DNA of 64,000 bases. It comes from Chloroflexota bacterium (GTDB lineage Bacteria > Chloroflexota > Anaerolineae > Anaerolineales > Villigracilaceae). The translations under genes and the position numbers were made by a program. The notes beneath the pieces were generated by a model. It ran no database searches and was not told where the DNA came from. It saw only the letters and a program-made list of their open reading frames with translations. The DNA lies in assembly GCA_016191845.1 (NCBI GenBank), contig JACPVF010000013.1, positions 248,001 to 312,000 of the forward strand. Reading direction: 5' to 3'. How positions within the stretch are numbered: the first letter of the stretch is position 1; every line of letters starts with the position of its first letter. This document shows positions 15,773 to 23,800 of this stretch, piece after piece.

Positions 15773-15803
15773 AGAGACAGCCACCGTAACAGTGGCTGTC
15801 TCT
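15773..15803 (+). terminator. Terminator-like 12-bp hairpin
   Basis: AGAGACAGCCAC (15773-15784) and GTGGCTGTCTCT (15792-15803) surround a 7-base loop, followed by TCATTTATT. It closes the unit ending with the PH-like gene. Confidence 0.8.
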
Positions 15804-15870
15804 TCATTTATTCAAAGACGGGGACAAAATATGATAAACTCGCCCCATTCCATTTTCGGGAGTCCTCTTC

Positions 15871-16797
15871 GTGAAGTATCTCATCATTGTCAACCCCACC
15901 TCGGGACGCGGCCACGCTGAAAAGATGGTCCCACAGATCGAGGAACTCATGCATCGCCACCACCTGGACTTCGAGTTGGTCCGCACCGAGCGGCCCTGGC
16001 ACGCCGCCGACCTGGCCGAGCGCGCCGCGCGCGAGAAGTTCGATGTGGTTGTCACCGCCAGCGGCGACGGCACCGCCAACGAGGCTCTCAACGGTTTGAT
16101 GCGCGCCCGTGCGGCGGGTTTCAATCACACAGCCATGTACATTCTGCCCGTCGGCACAGGCAACGATGCGGCCTACGGCCTGGGTGTCCCCACCGACCTC
16201 GAAGGGGCGATCCAGGCCCTGGCAGCGGACAAGCGCCTCAGGGTGGATGTGGGCATTGTGCGCGGCGGCGAATATCCCGAGGGGCGTTATTTCGTCAACG
16301 GCGTGGGCATCGGCTTCGACGCGGCGGTCGGCTTCGTCGCCATCGAAGTCCGCTGGGCGCGCGGCCTGCTGGCCTACCTCATCGCGGTGCTGCAAACCGT
16401 CTTCCTTTATTACAAGGCTCCCACCGTGGAGATGACCTACAACGGCCAGACCATCGTCCAGCCTTCGCTGATGATCTCGATCATGAATGGGAAACGCATG
16501 GGGGGAGGCTTCCACATGGCTCCCAAGGGGAATTCCTCCGACGGCAAACTGGATCTGTGCATTGCTTCTGAAGCAGGGCGGCTGCGCATCTTCGGGCTGG
16601 TTCCATACTTTATCAAGGGCACGCAGGAAGGCCAACCCGAGATCCGCATGGAACGCACCGACCGCATCGCGGTCAAGGCAGTCAAGGGCAGTCTGCCCGC
16701 TCATTGCGATGGCGAGACGCTCTGCCGCGAGGGACAGGAACTCGCCGTGGAATTGATCCCCGCCGCACTGGATTTCATCACCGCGGAGAGCGCTTGA
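15871..16797 (+). CDS. Diacylglycerol kinase-family lipid kinase
   Basis: The product is 308 residues and starts with GTG. The DAGK catalytic domain is at the N-terminus: IIVNPTSGRGHAEKMVP, then VTASGDGTANEALNGL with the conserved GDGT, then LPVGTGNDAAYGLG. A second lobe follows with GVGIGFDAAVGF and NGKRMGGGFHMAPKGNSSDG, as in the YegS/BmrU branch. It would phosphorylate a lipid such as diacylglycerol at the inner face of the membrane. It ends one base before the start of a PlsC-like acyltransferase, and such pairing supports phospholipid metabolism. Exact lipid specificity cannot be read from the sequence. A TATGAT-like box upstream (15830-15837) may be its -10. Confidence 0.9.
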   Translation: MKYLIIVNPTSGRGHAEKMVPQIEELMHRHHLDFELVRTERPWHAADLAERAAREKFDVVVTASGDGTANEALNGLMRARAAGFNHTAMYILPVGTGNDAAYGLGVPTDLEGAIQALAADKRLRVDVGIVRGGEYPEGRYFVNGVGIGFDAAVGFVAIEVRWARGLLAYLIAVLQTVFLYYKAPTVEMTYNGQTIVQPSLMISIMNGKRMGGGFHMAPKGNSSDGKLDLCIASEAGRLRIFGLVPYFIKGTQEGQPEIRMERTDRIAVKAVKGSLPAHCDGETLCREGQELAVELIPAALDFITAESA

Positions 16798-16798
16798 G

Positions 16799-17470
16799 AT
16801 GGGTCCGCTTGGATTGTTCCTGGGCTATGCCTGCCGCCTTGGGCTGGAGGTGATGTGCCGTGTCGATAAATCGGACCTGCACAAGATCCCGCAAAAAGGG
16901 CCCGTCATCGCCTACTCGAATCACACGGGCTCCATCGAGGTGCCGATCATCTTCACCGAACTGTTGCCGCGTCCCGTGACGGGTCTTGCCAAGGTCGAGA
17001 CCTGGGACGGCTGGTTCCTGAATTTCATCTTCAATCAATGGGAGATCATCCCCATCCATCGCGGGGAGGCGGACATGGCCGCCATGCGCAAGTCGTTGGA
17101 GGCGCTGGAGAAGGGCTGCATCCTCGGCATCGCCCCCGAAGGCACGCGCAACAAGACGGGTGCGATGATCAAGGCCCAGCCTGGCATCGTCACCCTGGCT
17201 CAGCGCAGCGGCGCGACACTGATCCCGCTCGGCAACTGGGGCGGCGAAAATTTCCTCAAGAACCTCAAACACCTCAAACGCACCGAATTCAATATCCGTG
17301 TGGGCGAGCCGTTCAAGGTCAACACTCGCGGCGAACGCGTGACCGGTGAGCTCCGCCAGCGCATCGCCGACGAGATGATGTACAAGGTGGCCGAGTTACT
17401 GCCCGAAAGATATCGCGGCGTCTACGGAGATCTGGAAAACGCCACTTCGAACTACCTGGAAAAACTATAA
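16799..17470 (+). CDS. PlsC-like 1-acyl-sn-glycerol-3-phosphate acyltransferase
   Basis: The product is 223 residues. The acyltransferase block I is NHTGSIEVP near residue 41 (N-H-x4-E; the usual D of HX4D is replaced by E). Block III is APEGTRNKTGAM near residue 114. The hydrophobic strand with GLAKVETWDG lies between them. Family members acylate lysophosphatidic acid to phosphatidic acid at the membrane. The Glu-for-Asp change in the HX4D charge relay is unusual but chemically conservative. Its start is one base after the lipid kinase stop, so the two are coupled and probably act on related lipids. It is followed by a perfect hairpin terminator. Confidence 0.88.
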   Translation: MGPLGLFLGYACRLGLEVMCRVDKSDLHKIPQKGPVIAYSNHTGSIEVPIIFTELLPRPVTGLAKVETWDGWFLNFIFNQWEIIPIHRGEADMAAMRKSLEALEKGCILGIAPEGTRNKTGAMIKAQPGIVTLAQRSGATLIPLGNWGGENFLKNLKHLKRTEFNIRVGEPFKVNTRGERVTGELRQRIADEMMYKVAELLPERYRGVYGDLENATSNYLEKL

Positions 17471-17473
17471 ACA

Positions 17474-17503
17474 AAACCGCCCGCATTCGAATGCGGGCGG
17501 TTT
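17474..17503 (+). terminator. Perfect 15-bp palindromic terminator
   Basis: AAACCGCCCGCATTC (17474-17488) is directly followed by its reverse complement GAATGCGGGCGGTTT (17489-17503). It separates the plus-strand lipid genes from the minus-strand gene and could act in both directions. Confidence 0.85.
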
Positions 17504-17522
17504 CCATATAAACACGATGACC

Positions 17523-17846
17523 TTATCCAACCATCCACCTGCTCCCGTCTCCCGACAGGAACAACTCAAAAGGATGCCCTTGATATTTCAATTGCACATA
17601 CAAACGTCCATCCGATGCAGTAAACAACTTTGCAATAGGGCACTCCCCCCCAAAGCCCATCTGCTTCTGCCAGGATTGTCCCTGATCCTCTGAGATGTGG
17701 ATGTCACCATCCCGCAGCCCGCGGTAGATCCGCCCGTTATACTCCACCTCTACGGGGGCCAGAGCCAACTCCGCCAATTTCCAAACAGGGAATGCCAAAG
17801 CCAAAGACGAAATGGCTGCGATCTTGAGAAAGTCGCGACGGTGCAT
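17523..17846 (-). CDS. Tat-exported protein with Asp-box/BNR-like motif
   Basis: The product is 107 residues. It begins with a twin-arginine-like signal (MHRRDFLKIAAISSLALAFP), so it is probably exported folded through Tat. The mature part has EYNGRIYRGLRDGDIHISED and SEDQGQSW, an Asp-box (S-x-D-x-G-x-x-W), followed by GHPFELFLSGDGSRWMVG. This may be a single unit of a larger propeller-type fold, and the protein is too short to be a full sialidase. Family not recognised. It is oriented against the genes on both sides. Confidence 0.7.
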   Translation of the reverse strand: MHRRDFLKIAAISSLALAFPVWKLAELALAPVEVEYNGRIYRGLRDGDIHISEDQGQSWQKQMGFGGECPIAKLFTASDGRLYVQLKYQGHPFELFLSGDGSRWMVG

Positions 17847-18038
17847 AAGGCCTCCAAAGGAAAGGGTGCAGAAAAAGAATACAGATCAGCTATTAAGTAT
17901 CCTGCATTTGAAGATATCTTAGCCTAATCTCATTTAAATGTCCAGATATTAATTACAAATCTAATAGGATTTTTCATTCCGCTATATATTCAAAAGTGAA
18001 ATATAATCATAGATATACTTATTAACCCATCTGGGGGG

Positions 18039-18066
18039 TTGTATATTCAAAAAAAGAAAGTATAAT
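18039..18066 (+). promoter_or_regulatory. Promoter candidate upstream of GNAT gene
   Basis: TTGTAT (18039-18044), a 16-base spacer and TATAAT (18061-18066). It lies about 160 bases before the GNAT ATG, leaving a long untranslated leader. The 17985-18007 motif is a near-duplicate of the box region. Confidence 0.45.
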
Positions 18067-18176
18067 GCATTCATCAAATGGGACATACTTTATCCTATTT
18101 TATCGAGACCACTGTCACAATTTACCCAGGAATTAGATGAATACCTTCGGCGTTCAGACTCATCGCACAAGTCATA

Positions 18177-18205
18177 CCCCTGCCATCGCAAGGGGGATTT
18201 TTGTT
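18177..18205 (+). terminator. Attenuator-like hairpin followed by a T-run
   Basis: CCCCTGC (18177-18183) pairs with GCAAGGGG (18188-18195, one bulge) around a four-base loop, then GATTTTTGTTTT. It lies after a promoter candidate and before the GNAT ORF, so it would stop transcription in the leader. Either it attenuates the gene or the upstream 110 bases are a small RNA. Confidence 0.55.
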
Positions 18206-18228
18206 TTCCAGGTGAGGTCGCAAATACA

Positions 18229-18726
18229 ATGACGCACGGAACAGAAGGCGCCTATGCACTCCGTTCTGTCACCGCACAGGATGAAGATTTCCTGCTCCGC
18301 GTATATGCCAGCACCCGTGCCGAGGAAATGGCTCTGGTCAATTGGACCGAACAACAAAAAGCGGATTTTCTGCGCATGCAATTCGACGCCCAGACCGTCC
18401 ACTACAAAAGGCACTACCCAACTGCCGAGTACATGATCGTCGAACAACATGGCACAGCAGTTGGCCGCTTGATCCTGGAACACACCGACAGGCAGCACCT
18501 GATCATGGACATCGCCATTCTGCCAGAGTATCGAAAGCTAGGCATTGGAACTGCCGTCATCAAGGATTTGATGGAACTGGCCCGCAAGGACAATCTCCCG
18601 CTTGTCTTGCGGGTCGAGTTTTTTAATCCCGCCATCAGTTTATATTCGCGCCTGGGATTTGTCAAAACACGAGAGGTCAACAGCGTCTATCACGAAATGA
18701 TCTGGACGCCGCGTAACGCATCATAA
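18229..18726 (+). CDS. GNAT-family N-acetyltransferase
   Basis: The product is 165 residues. It has the GNAT acetyl-CoA site: the beta4 strand LIMDIAILPEYRKLGIGTAV, with the Q/R-x-x-G-x-G/A-like R-K-L-G-I-G-T, and the downstream FNPAISLYSRLGFVKTRE typical of the C-terminal half. It transfers acetyl from acetyl-CoA to an unknown amine. It starts at ATG 18229 with GGTGAGG upstream. It is followed 28 bases later by the DUF6916 gene and may be the first gene of the tail-collar cluster transcript. The leader contains an attenuator-like hairpin. Confidence 0.9.
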   Translation: MTHGTEGAYALRSVTAQDEDFLLRVYASTRAEEMALVNWTEQQKADFLRMQFDAQTVHYKRHYPTAEYMIVEQHGTAVGRLILEHTDRQHLIMDIAILPEYRKLGIGTAVIKDLMELARKDNLPLVLRVEFFNPAISLYSRLGFVKTREVNSVYHEMIWTPRNAS

Positions 18727-18754
18727 TATAGGGTATTGCAGAGAAAGGACAAGG

Positions 18755-19051
18755 ATGCTCGAACAGATCAGACCACAGCAGATGAGCGAATATATTGGGT
18801 CGGAGTTCGATGTTTCGATCGACTCCTCCCACACGATCCACCTGACCCTGACCGGTGTCGTGGAAAGCGTCAAAACCGAACACAGTGAGGCGTTTTCCCT
18901 TTTCTTCCACGGCCCGTCAGATACGTTCCTTCCCCAGAGAACTCGCAAGGTACAACATCCAGCTCTGGGGGAATTCGAACTTTTCCTTGTTCCTGTTGCA
19001 CAGGATAAGGATGGCTTTCAGTACGAAGCTGTTTTCAATTTGATGCATTAA
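18755..19051 (+). CDS. DUF6916-like protein (98 aa)
   Basis: This 98-residue beta-rich soluble protein has a pattern I associate with DUF6916: EQIRPQQMSEYIGSEFDV, then HLTLTGVVESV, SLFFHGPSDTFLPQRTRKV, then HPALGEFELFLVPV. Genes of this type occur regularly beside tail-collar (microcystin-dependent-protein-like) genes, as here, and the function is unknown. It starts with ATG and has the purine-rich GAGAAAGGACAAGG upstream. It is separated by 70 bases from the first tail-collar gene. Confidence 0.75.
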   Translation: MLEQIRPQQMSEYIGSEFDVSIDSSHTIHLTLTGVVESVKTEHSEAFSLFFHGPSDTFLPQRTRKVQHPALGEFELFLVPVAQDKDGFQYEAVFNLMH

Positions 19052-19121
19052 GCCGCTCCACCCGGTCGTTTCCCCGCTCGGGACAGGCCCGCGCAGGGTT
19101 CATTTTATCAAGGAGAAAAAT

Positions 19122-19622
19122 ATGGCAGAACCGTTCTTAAGTGAGATTCGCATTATGTCCTTCGGCTTTCCACCGAAAGGATGGGCCCTGTGTGACGGGC
19201 AATTATTGCCCATCAACCAGAACCAGGCACTCTTTTCCCTGCTGGGAACGACCTTCGGTGGAGACGGACGAGTGAACTTCGCCCTGCCTGACCTGCGGGG
19301 TCGTGTCCCGATTCACATGGGGAATCACACCCTTGGTGAACGCGGCGGCGAACAGGCTCATACACTTTCGATCTCCGAGATCCCAACCCATGTGCATGTT
19401 GCGCAGGCGTCCTCCGTGGCGGCCACTGCCATCGTCCCTTCCAATAGTACCGTACTGGCGCAATCGGGTTTCGATGCCTACCATAGCGCCACGAACCTGA
19501 CCAGCATGATCCCTGGCAGCATCGGTAACATCGGTGGAAGTCAGGCGCATCTCAATTTGCAACCCTTCCTCACATTGAATTTCTCCATTGCCCTGCAGGG
19601 CATCTTCCCCAGCCAGACCTAA
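19122..19622 (+). CDS. Tail-collar (Mdp/microcystin-dependent) protein, copy 1
   Basis: The product is 166 residues. The N-terminal phage tail-collar domain has the hallmark EIRIMSFGFPPKGWALCDGQ, LLPINQNQALFSLLGTTFGG, and LPDLRGRVPIHMG. The C-terminal region has the HLNLQPFLTLNFSIALQGIF motif. Such proteins are found both in phage tails and as chromosomal operons of three tandem copies linked to DUF6916. They lack other phage genes and are thought to be surface or extracellular particles of unknown role. ATG with AGGAGAAA upstream. Copies 2 and 3 follow immediately. Confidence 0.92.
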   Translation: MAEPFLSEIRIMSFGFPPKGWALCDGQLLPINQNQALFSLLGTTFGGDGRVNFALPDLRGRVPIHMGNHTLGERGGEQAHTLSISEIPTHVHVAQASSVAATAIVPSNSTVLAQSGFDAYHSATNLTSMIPGSIGNIGGSQAHLNLQPFLTLNFSIALQGIFPSQT

Positions 19623-19635
19623 AGGAGAATCAAAC

Positions 19636-20139
19636 ATGGCACAACCTTATGTCGGTGAGATTCGAATGTTCGCGGGCAATTTTGCACCCGCTGGCTGGAT
19701 GTTCTGCGAAGGACAACTCCTGCCCATCTCTGAATACGAGACCCTCTTCAATTTGATCGGCACCACCTATGGTGGAGACGGGCAATCCACGTTTGCCCTG
19801 CCCGACTTGCGCGGGCGGCTGCCGATCCACATGGGAAACGGTTTTACCCTGGCCGAGACAGGCGGCGTGGAAACTGTCACGCTCACAGTGAGCCAGATCC
19901 CTGCCCATTCCCATCCCATGTTGGCCTCCCTGGACCAAGGCAATACCGTCAACCCCGGCGGAAACGTGCTTGCAGCCACGGCCACAGCCACTCCATATAT
20001 TGCCATCCCGCCTAATGTCCCCCTCTCCTCGCAGTCGGTTTCGTCGGTTGGAGGCAGCCAGCCCCACACGAACTTCCAACCCTACCTGTGCGTGGACTTT
20101 ATCATTTCGTTATTCGGGATCTTCCCCTCGCAAACGTAG
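19636..20139 (+). CDS. Tail-collar (Mdp) protein, copy 2
   Basis: The product is 167 residues and homologous throughout to its neighbours: EIRMFAGNFAPAGWMFCEGQ, LLPISEYETLFNLIGTTYGG, LPDLRGRLPIHMGNG, and HTNFQPYLCVDFIISLFGIF. The start is ATG 19636 with AAAGGAG upstream, 13 bases after copy 1. The central loop (residues about 85-140) diverges strongly from the other two copies while the collar domain is conserved. This suggests that the loop carries the individual specificity. Confidence 0.92.
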   Translation: MAQPYVGEIRMFAGNFAPAGWMFCEGQLLPISEYETLFNLIGTTYGGDGQSTFALPDLRGRLPIHMGNGFTLAETGGVETVTLTVSQIPAHSHPMLASLDQGNTVNPGGNVLAATATATPYIAIPPNVPLSSQSVSSVGGSQPHTNFQPYLCVDFIISLFGIFPSQT

Positions 20140-20181
20140 CATTAGCGTAACGTAAACACGAAAGAATTCAAGGAGAAAATC

Positions 20182-20700
20182 ATGGATCCATTTGTGGCCG
20201 AAATCCGCATCTTCCCTTTCAACTTTGCTCCTAAAGGTTGGGCGTTTTGCGACGGGCAGATCCTGCCACTCTCACAAAACACGGCGCTTTTCTCACTCCT
20301 CGGCACCACCTACGGCGGGGATGGGAAATCGAATTTTGCGCTTCCCAACATGCAGGGCAATGCCCCCATGCACCCGGGACAGGGTCCCGGACTTTCGCTG
20401 CACGATCTTGGCGAAACCGGCGGCTCGGAAACAGTCAGCCTGCTCGAGTCGGAAATTCCCAGCCACAGTCACGCATGGAATACAGATGCTGCCGACCCTG
20501 GCGAGGATCGCATCCCCACCAATGAGGCGTTGGCCAGGTCCGTTGGCGGGAATTTATATGGAGCAGCTGGCAGCCTGGTTGCCCTATCTGGCAACGCTCT
20601 GGTACCCGCGGGCGGTGACCAACCCCACAATAACATGCAGCCTTATCTGACCCTCAATTTCTGTATTGCGCTACAAGGGGTCTACCCGCCGCGCACCTGA
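20182..20700 (+). CDS. Tail-collar (Mdp) protein, copy 3
   Basis: The product is 172 residues. It has the same pattern: EIRIFPFNFAPKGWAFCDGQ, ILPLSQNTALFSLLGTTYGG, LPNMQGNAPMHPGQGPG, and NNMQPYLTLNFCIALQGVYP. It begins after an AAGGAGAAAA ribosome-binding site and is followed by a strong hairpin terminator, so the GNAT/DUF6916/three-collar set ends here. Arg-Gly of the usual LRGR element is changed to MQGN in this copy. Confidence 0.92.
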   Translation: MDPFVAEIRIFPFNFAPKGWAFCDGQILPLSQNTALFSLLGTTYGGDGKSNFALPNMQGNAPMHPGQGPGLSLHDLGETGGSETVSLLESEIPSHSHAWNTDAADPGEDRIPTNEALARSVGGNLYGAAGSLVALSGNALVPAGGDQPHNNMQPYLTLNFCIALQGVYPPRT

Positions 20701-20710
20701 TGATCCACAG

Positions 20711-20747
20711 GCCATACAGCATGCTGTCCCTTGGCATGCTGTATGGC
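20711..20747 (+). terminator. Terminator hairpin after tail-collar genes
   Basis: GCCATACAGCATGC (20711-20724) and GCATGCTGTATGGC (20734-20747) form a perfect 14-bp stem with a 9-base loop, followed by TTCTT. Confidence 0.88.
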
Positions 20748-20861
20748 TTCTTGCAAGTCCAGGAAGTGAATGAACGTGCCCGCCTCCTTCAGGGCAGGAA
20801 ATAAAGTACTAACGAAATCATTGTTACTGCCGGCCATCTGCATTCACATAAAGGAGTTTCC

Positions 20862-23800
20862 ATGGCTACTACAAAACGCTCAGGACAGACTCGGCGCGGA
20901 CCACTCGCTCGAATTCGGTCGCGCATCATGCGGGGATCGGTCATGCTCCTCGTTGCGGCGGTAGCCGCATTCGGAACCTACGGCATCGTACGGGCCGCCC
21001 CAACCATCGTTGCGACCATGACCGATGCATTCATCGGCGGCGACGGAGATGGCAAAGCCGACCCCGGCGAAGTCATTGAGTATACGGTCTCGATCCCCAA
21101 TACGGGATCGGACGCAACCGGCGTCACCTTCAATGACATCATCGACGCCAACACCACCCTGGTGGGTGGTTCAGTCAACGTCTCGCCATTGGCTATCAAC
21201 GACAGCTACGACACCATCGGAAATACCTTGTTGGAGGTCGGCGTTGCGGCAGGCAGTGCCCCAGCCGTACACATCTCCAGCAACCTATTTGCCAATGATG
21301 TGGAGTTCCTGGGAGATGCTGGGACATTCACCCTCACCGCCCATACCAACCCGTCCAACGGGACCCTGAGTGTGTTCGACAGCGCCAGCGGGACCTTCAG
21401 CTACCTCCCCAATCCAGGCTTTACCGGCACGGACACATTCACCTACACCTTGACCGATTCCGGTGGCCTAAGCGACACGGCCACTGTCACGATCAACGTC
21501 ACCACTCAGCGCATCTGGTATGTGAAAAACGATGCAACCGCAGGCGGTCAGGGTCGCTCGACCGACCCATTCGATACCCTGGTCGAGGCACAAACCGCTT
21601 CGGCCGCCAACGATACGATCTACGTCTTCGCAGGCAACGGAACGACCAGCGGCCAGAATGCAGGCATCACCCTCAAGGCCGGTCAACGGCTATTGGGAGA
21701 GGGGGTGGCATTGACAATTCCGGTCAGTGTCAACGGCGGCGCGAATCCCACCACCCTGCGCGCGGCAGGAACAGCCCCACTGATCGACAATACTGCTGGG
21801 AACGGTGTCTCCGTCACCGACATCAGCAATGTGGAAATCCGCGGGTTGAACATCGCAGGCACCCCCAACGCCGTCAACGTGACCACCACCGCAGCGAATA
21901 GCGGCAGTTTCGAGCTGGCCAATAACACCATTCGATCTGCCACCGCAAATGGCATCGATGTGAATGGCGGCGGCAGCGGTACGCTGACCGTGAGCATCCA
22001 CGGTAATGCCGTCACAGCAAGCGGAAACGGCATCGACATCCAGCGCACGGCAGGCAGTGTTGTCGTTACCGCCTTCGACGATAACACGATCAGCGGGAAC
22101 ACCGTCGGCATCGGCATCAATGTCGTGGGGACTGGTGCGACCATCCTCTTCGACACCAATCCCGCTACGGGCACCTTTGACACTGTCCCAGGCGGTACGA
22201 CAGCCATTGGGCAATCAGGCAACGGGGTCGGGACCTCGGGCTTGGTCCTGAGCAACGTACGCGGCGACTTGAACTTTGCCGACCTCGATATCTACGCCGA
22301 CAACGGCACGGCCCTGTTCATCGACGGGACAAGCTCCAACTACACCGGCACGACGGGAACCCGCGTCGTGGCGAACACCAACTCGACCACCCTGTCTGCG
22401 ACAAATGGCCCGGCGGCGGATTTCAAGGAAACGGCTGTCAATTTCTCGGGAGTGGCCCTCACGAGTTCCACCAGCGCGACCACGGGGGTATCCATGGTCG
22501 AGGTCAGCGGGACCTTCCCGATCTCGACAGGCAGTTCGATTACCAACGCCACAGGGACTGACTTCTTTGTCAACAACAACAGTGTCGCCACTGCAGTTCC
22601 CGCTGTCACTTATGATGGTACGATTTCAGACGACCAGGGCTCACTGATACAGATCCAAAATGCGCCTGGTGGCTCATACACGTTCACAGGCTCGATCACG
22701 GACCTCGACAATGGCACCGGCAACGGCGTCAGCCTGACCAACAATACGGGCGCAACCATCACCTTTGCCGGTGGACTGGTGCTATCCACCGGGGCGAATG
22801 CAGCCTTCACAGCCACCGGCGGCGGGACAGTCAATGTCTGCGATGAGTCCCCTTGCGCACCAGGGTCGACCGGCGCGCTGGTCAATAAGCTCACCACCAC
22901 CACCGCCACTGCGCTTAACGTCAATGGAACCACGATTGGCGCGAATAACCTCGAGTTCAAGAGCATCTCATCGAACGGCGGCAGCGCCACAGGCATCATC
23001 CTGGTCAATACCGGCGCGAGCGGCTCCCTGGTCGTCAAAGGAGATGGCGGTACCGCAAGAGGTGGAAACAGCTCAGGCGGCACAATTGCCAATAAAACAG
23101 GCGGCGCCGACGGAGATGGAACCACATCCTCAGGCGTGTATATCAACAACGGGTCGGCCATCCTGCGCAATATGACCATGTTCCGCCTCGATAATTACGG
23201 TGTGTATGGCCTTGGCGTCAGGAATGTTACTGTGCAATACAGTTCCATCGGCGCCATCAGCGGAGCGGCCTGCGCCGACGGCGATGGCGACATCGGCTCG
23301 ACCTCGGCCTCCGGCGACGCAGCCCTGGTCTTCGGCGTTAGCAATCCCAGCGGCTCGAACGGCTTTACCAGCAGTGGCACCCTGCTGCTCGACAATCTGA
23401 AGGTATATTGCTCCATCGAGCATCAGGTCGAGATCTACCAGCAAAGCGGAACCTTCACTGCCACCATCTCGAACAGCGACATCAAGGATGCCAGCAGCCT
23501 GCTTGGCGGAGACGGCGTGCAGACAGAGATGCAAGGCACCGCCACCGCCACCATCACAGTGGACACTGTCAGCTTCGACGATAACAAATCGCAGGCGGTC
23601 CAGGCGGCCGCCAACGACAGTTCCACCCTCGACATGACGGTGAAGAATTCCACGCTGGTGCGCAGCACGCAGGGAAACGAGGGCATCCTGTTATCCAACG
23701 GCAGCAATGGTCATCTGACGGCGCACGTCACCGGGAACAACATCAGCGGAATCCCTGGTGCCAACATCTATGTGGGCCAGACCGCCGGGAACGCCACCAG

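Larger units (their letters stand above)
17847..18228. other. AT-rich intergenic region with duplicated promoter-like boxes and a hairpin leader
   Basis: This 382-base region contains no ORF I can support. It holds two related AT-rich motifs (tatattcaaaagtgaa at 17985-18000 with TATAAT at 18002-18007; tatattcaaaaaaagaa at 18042 on with TATAAT at 18061-18066). After these comes a GC-richer 110-base stretch and a terminator-like hairpin. The divergent 17523-17846 gene may also be driven from here. Confidence 0.5.

Noticed and set aside
19122-20700. Prophage tail module
   Set aside because: Only tail-collar proteins are present; no terminase, portal, capsid, integrase or lysis genes are near, and the triplet with DUF6916 occurs as a chromosomal cassette.
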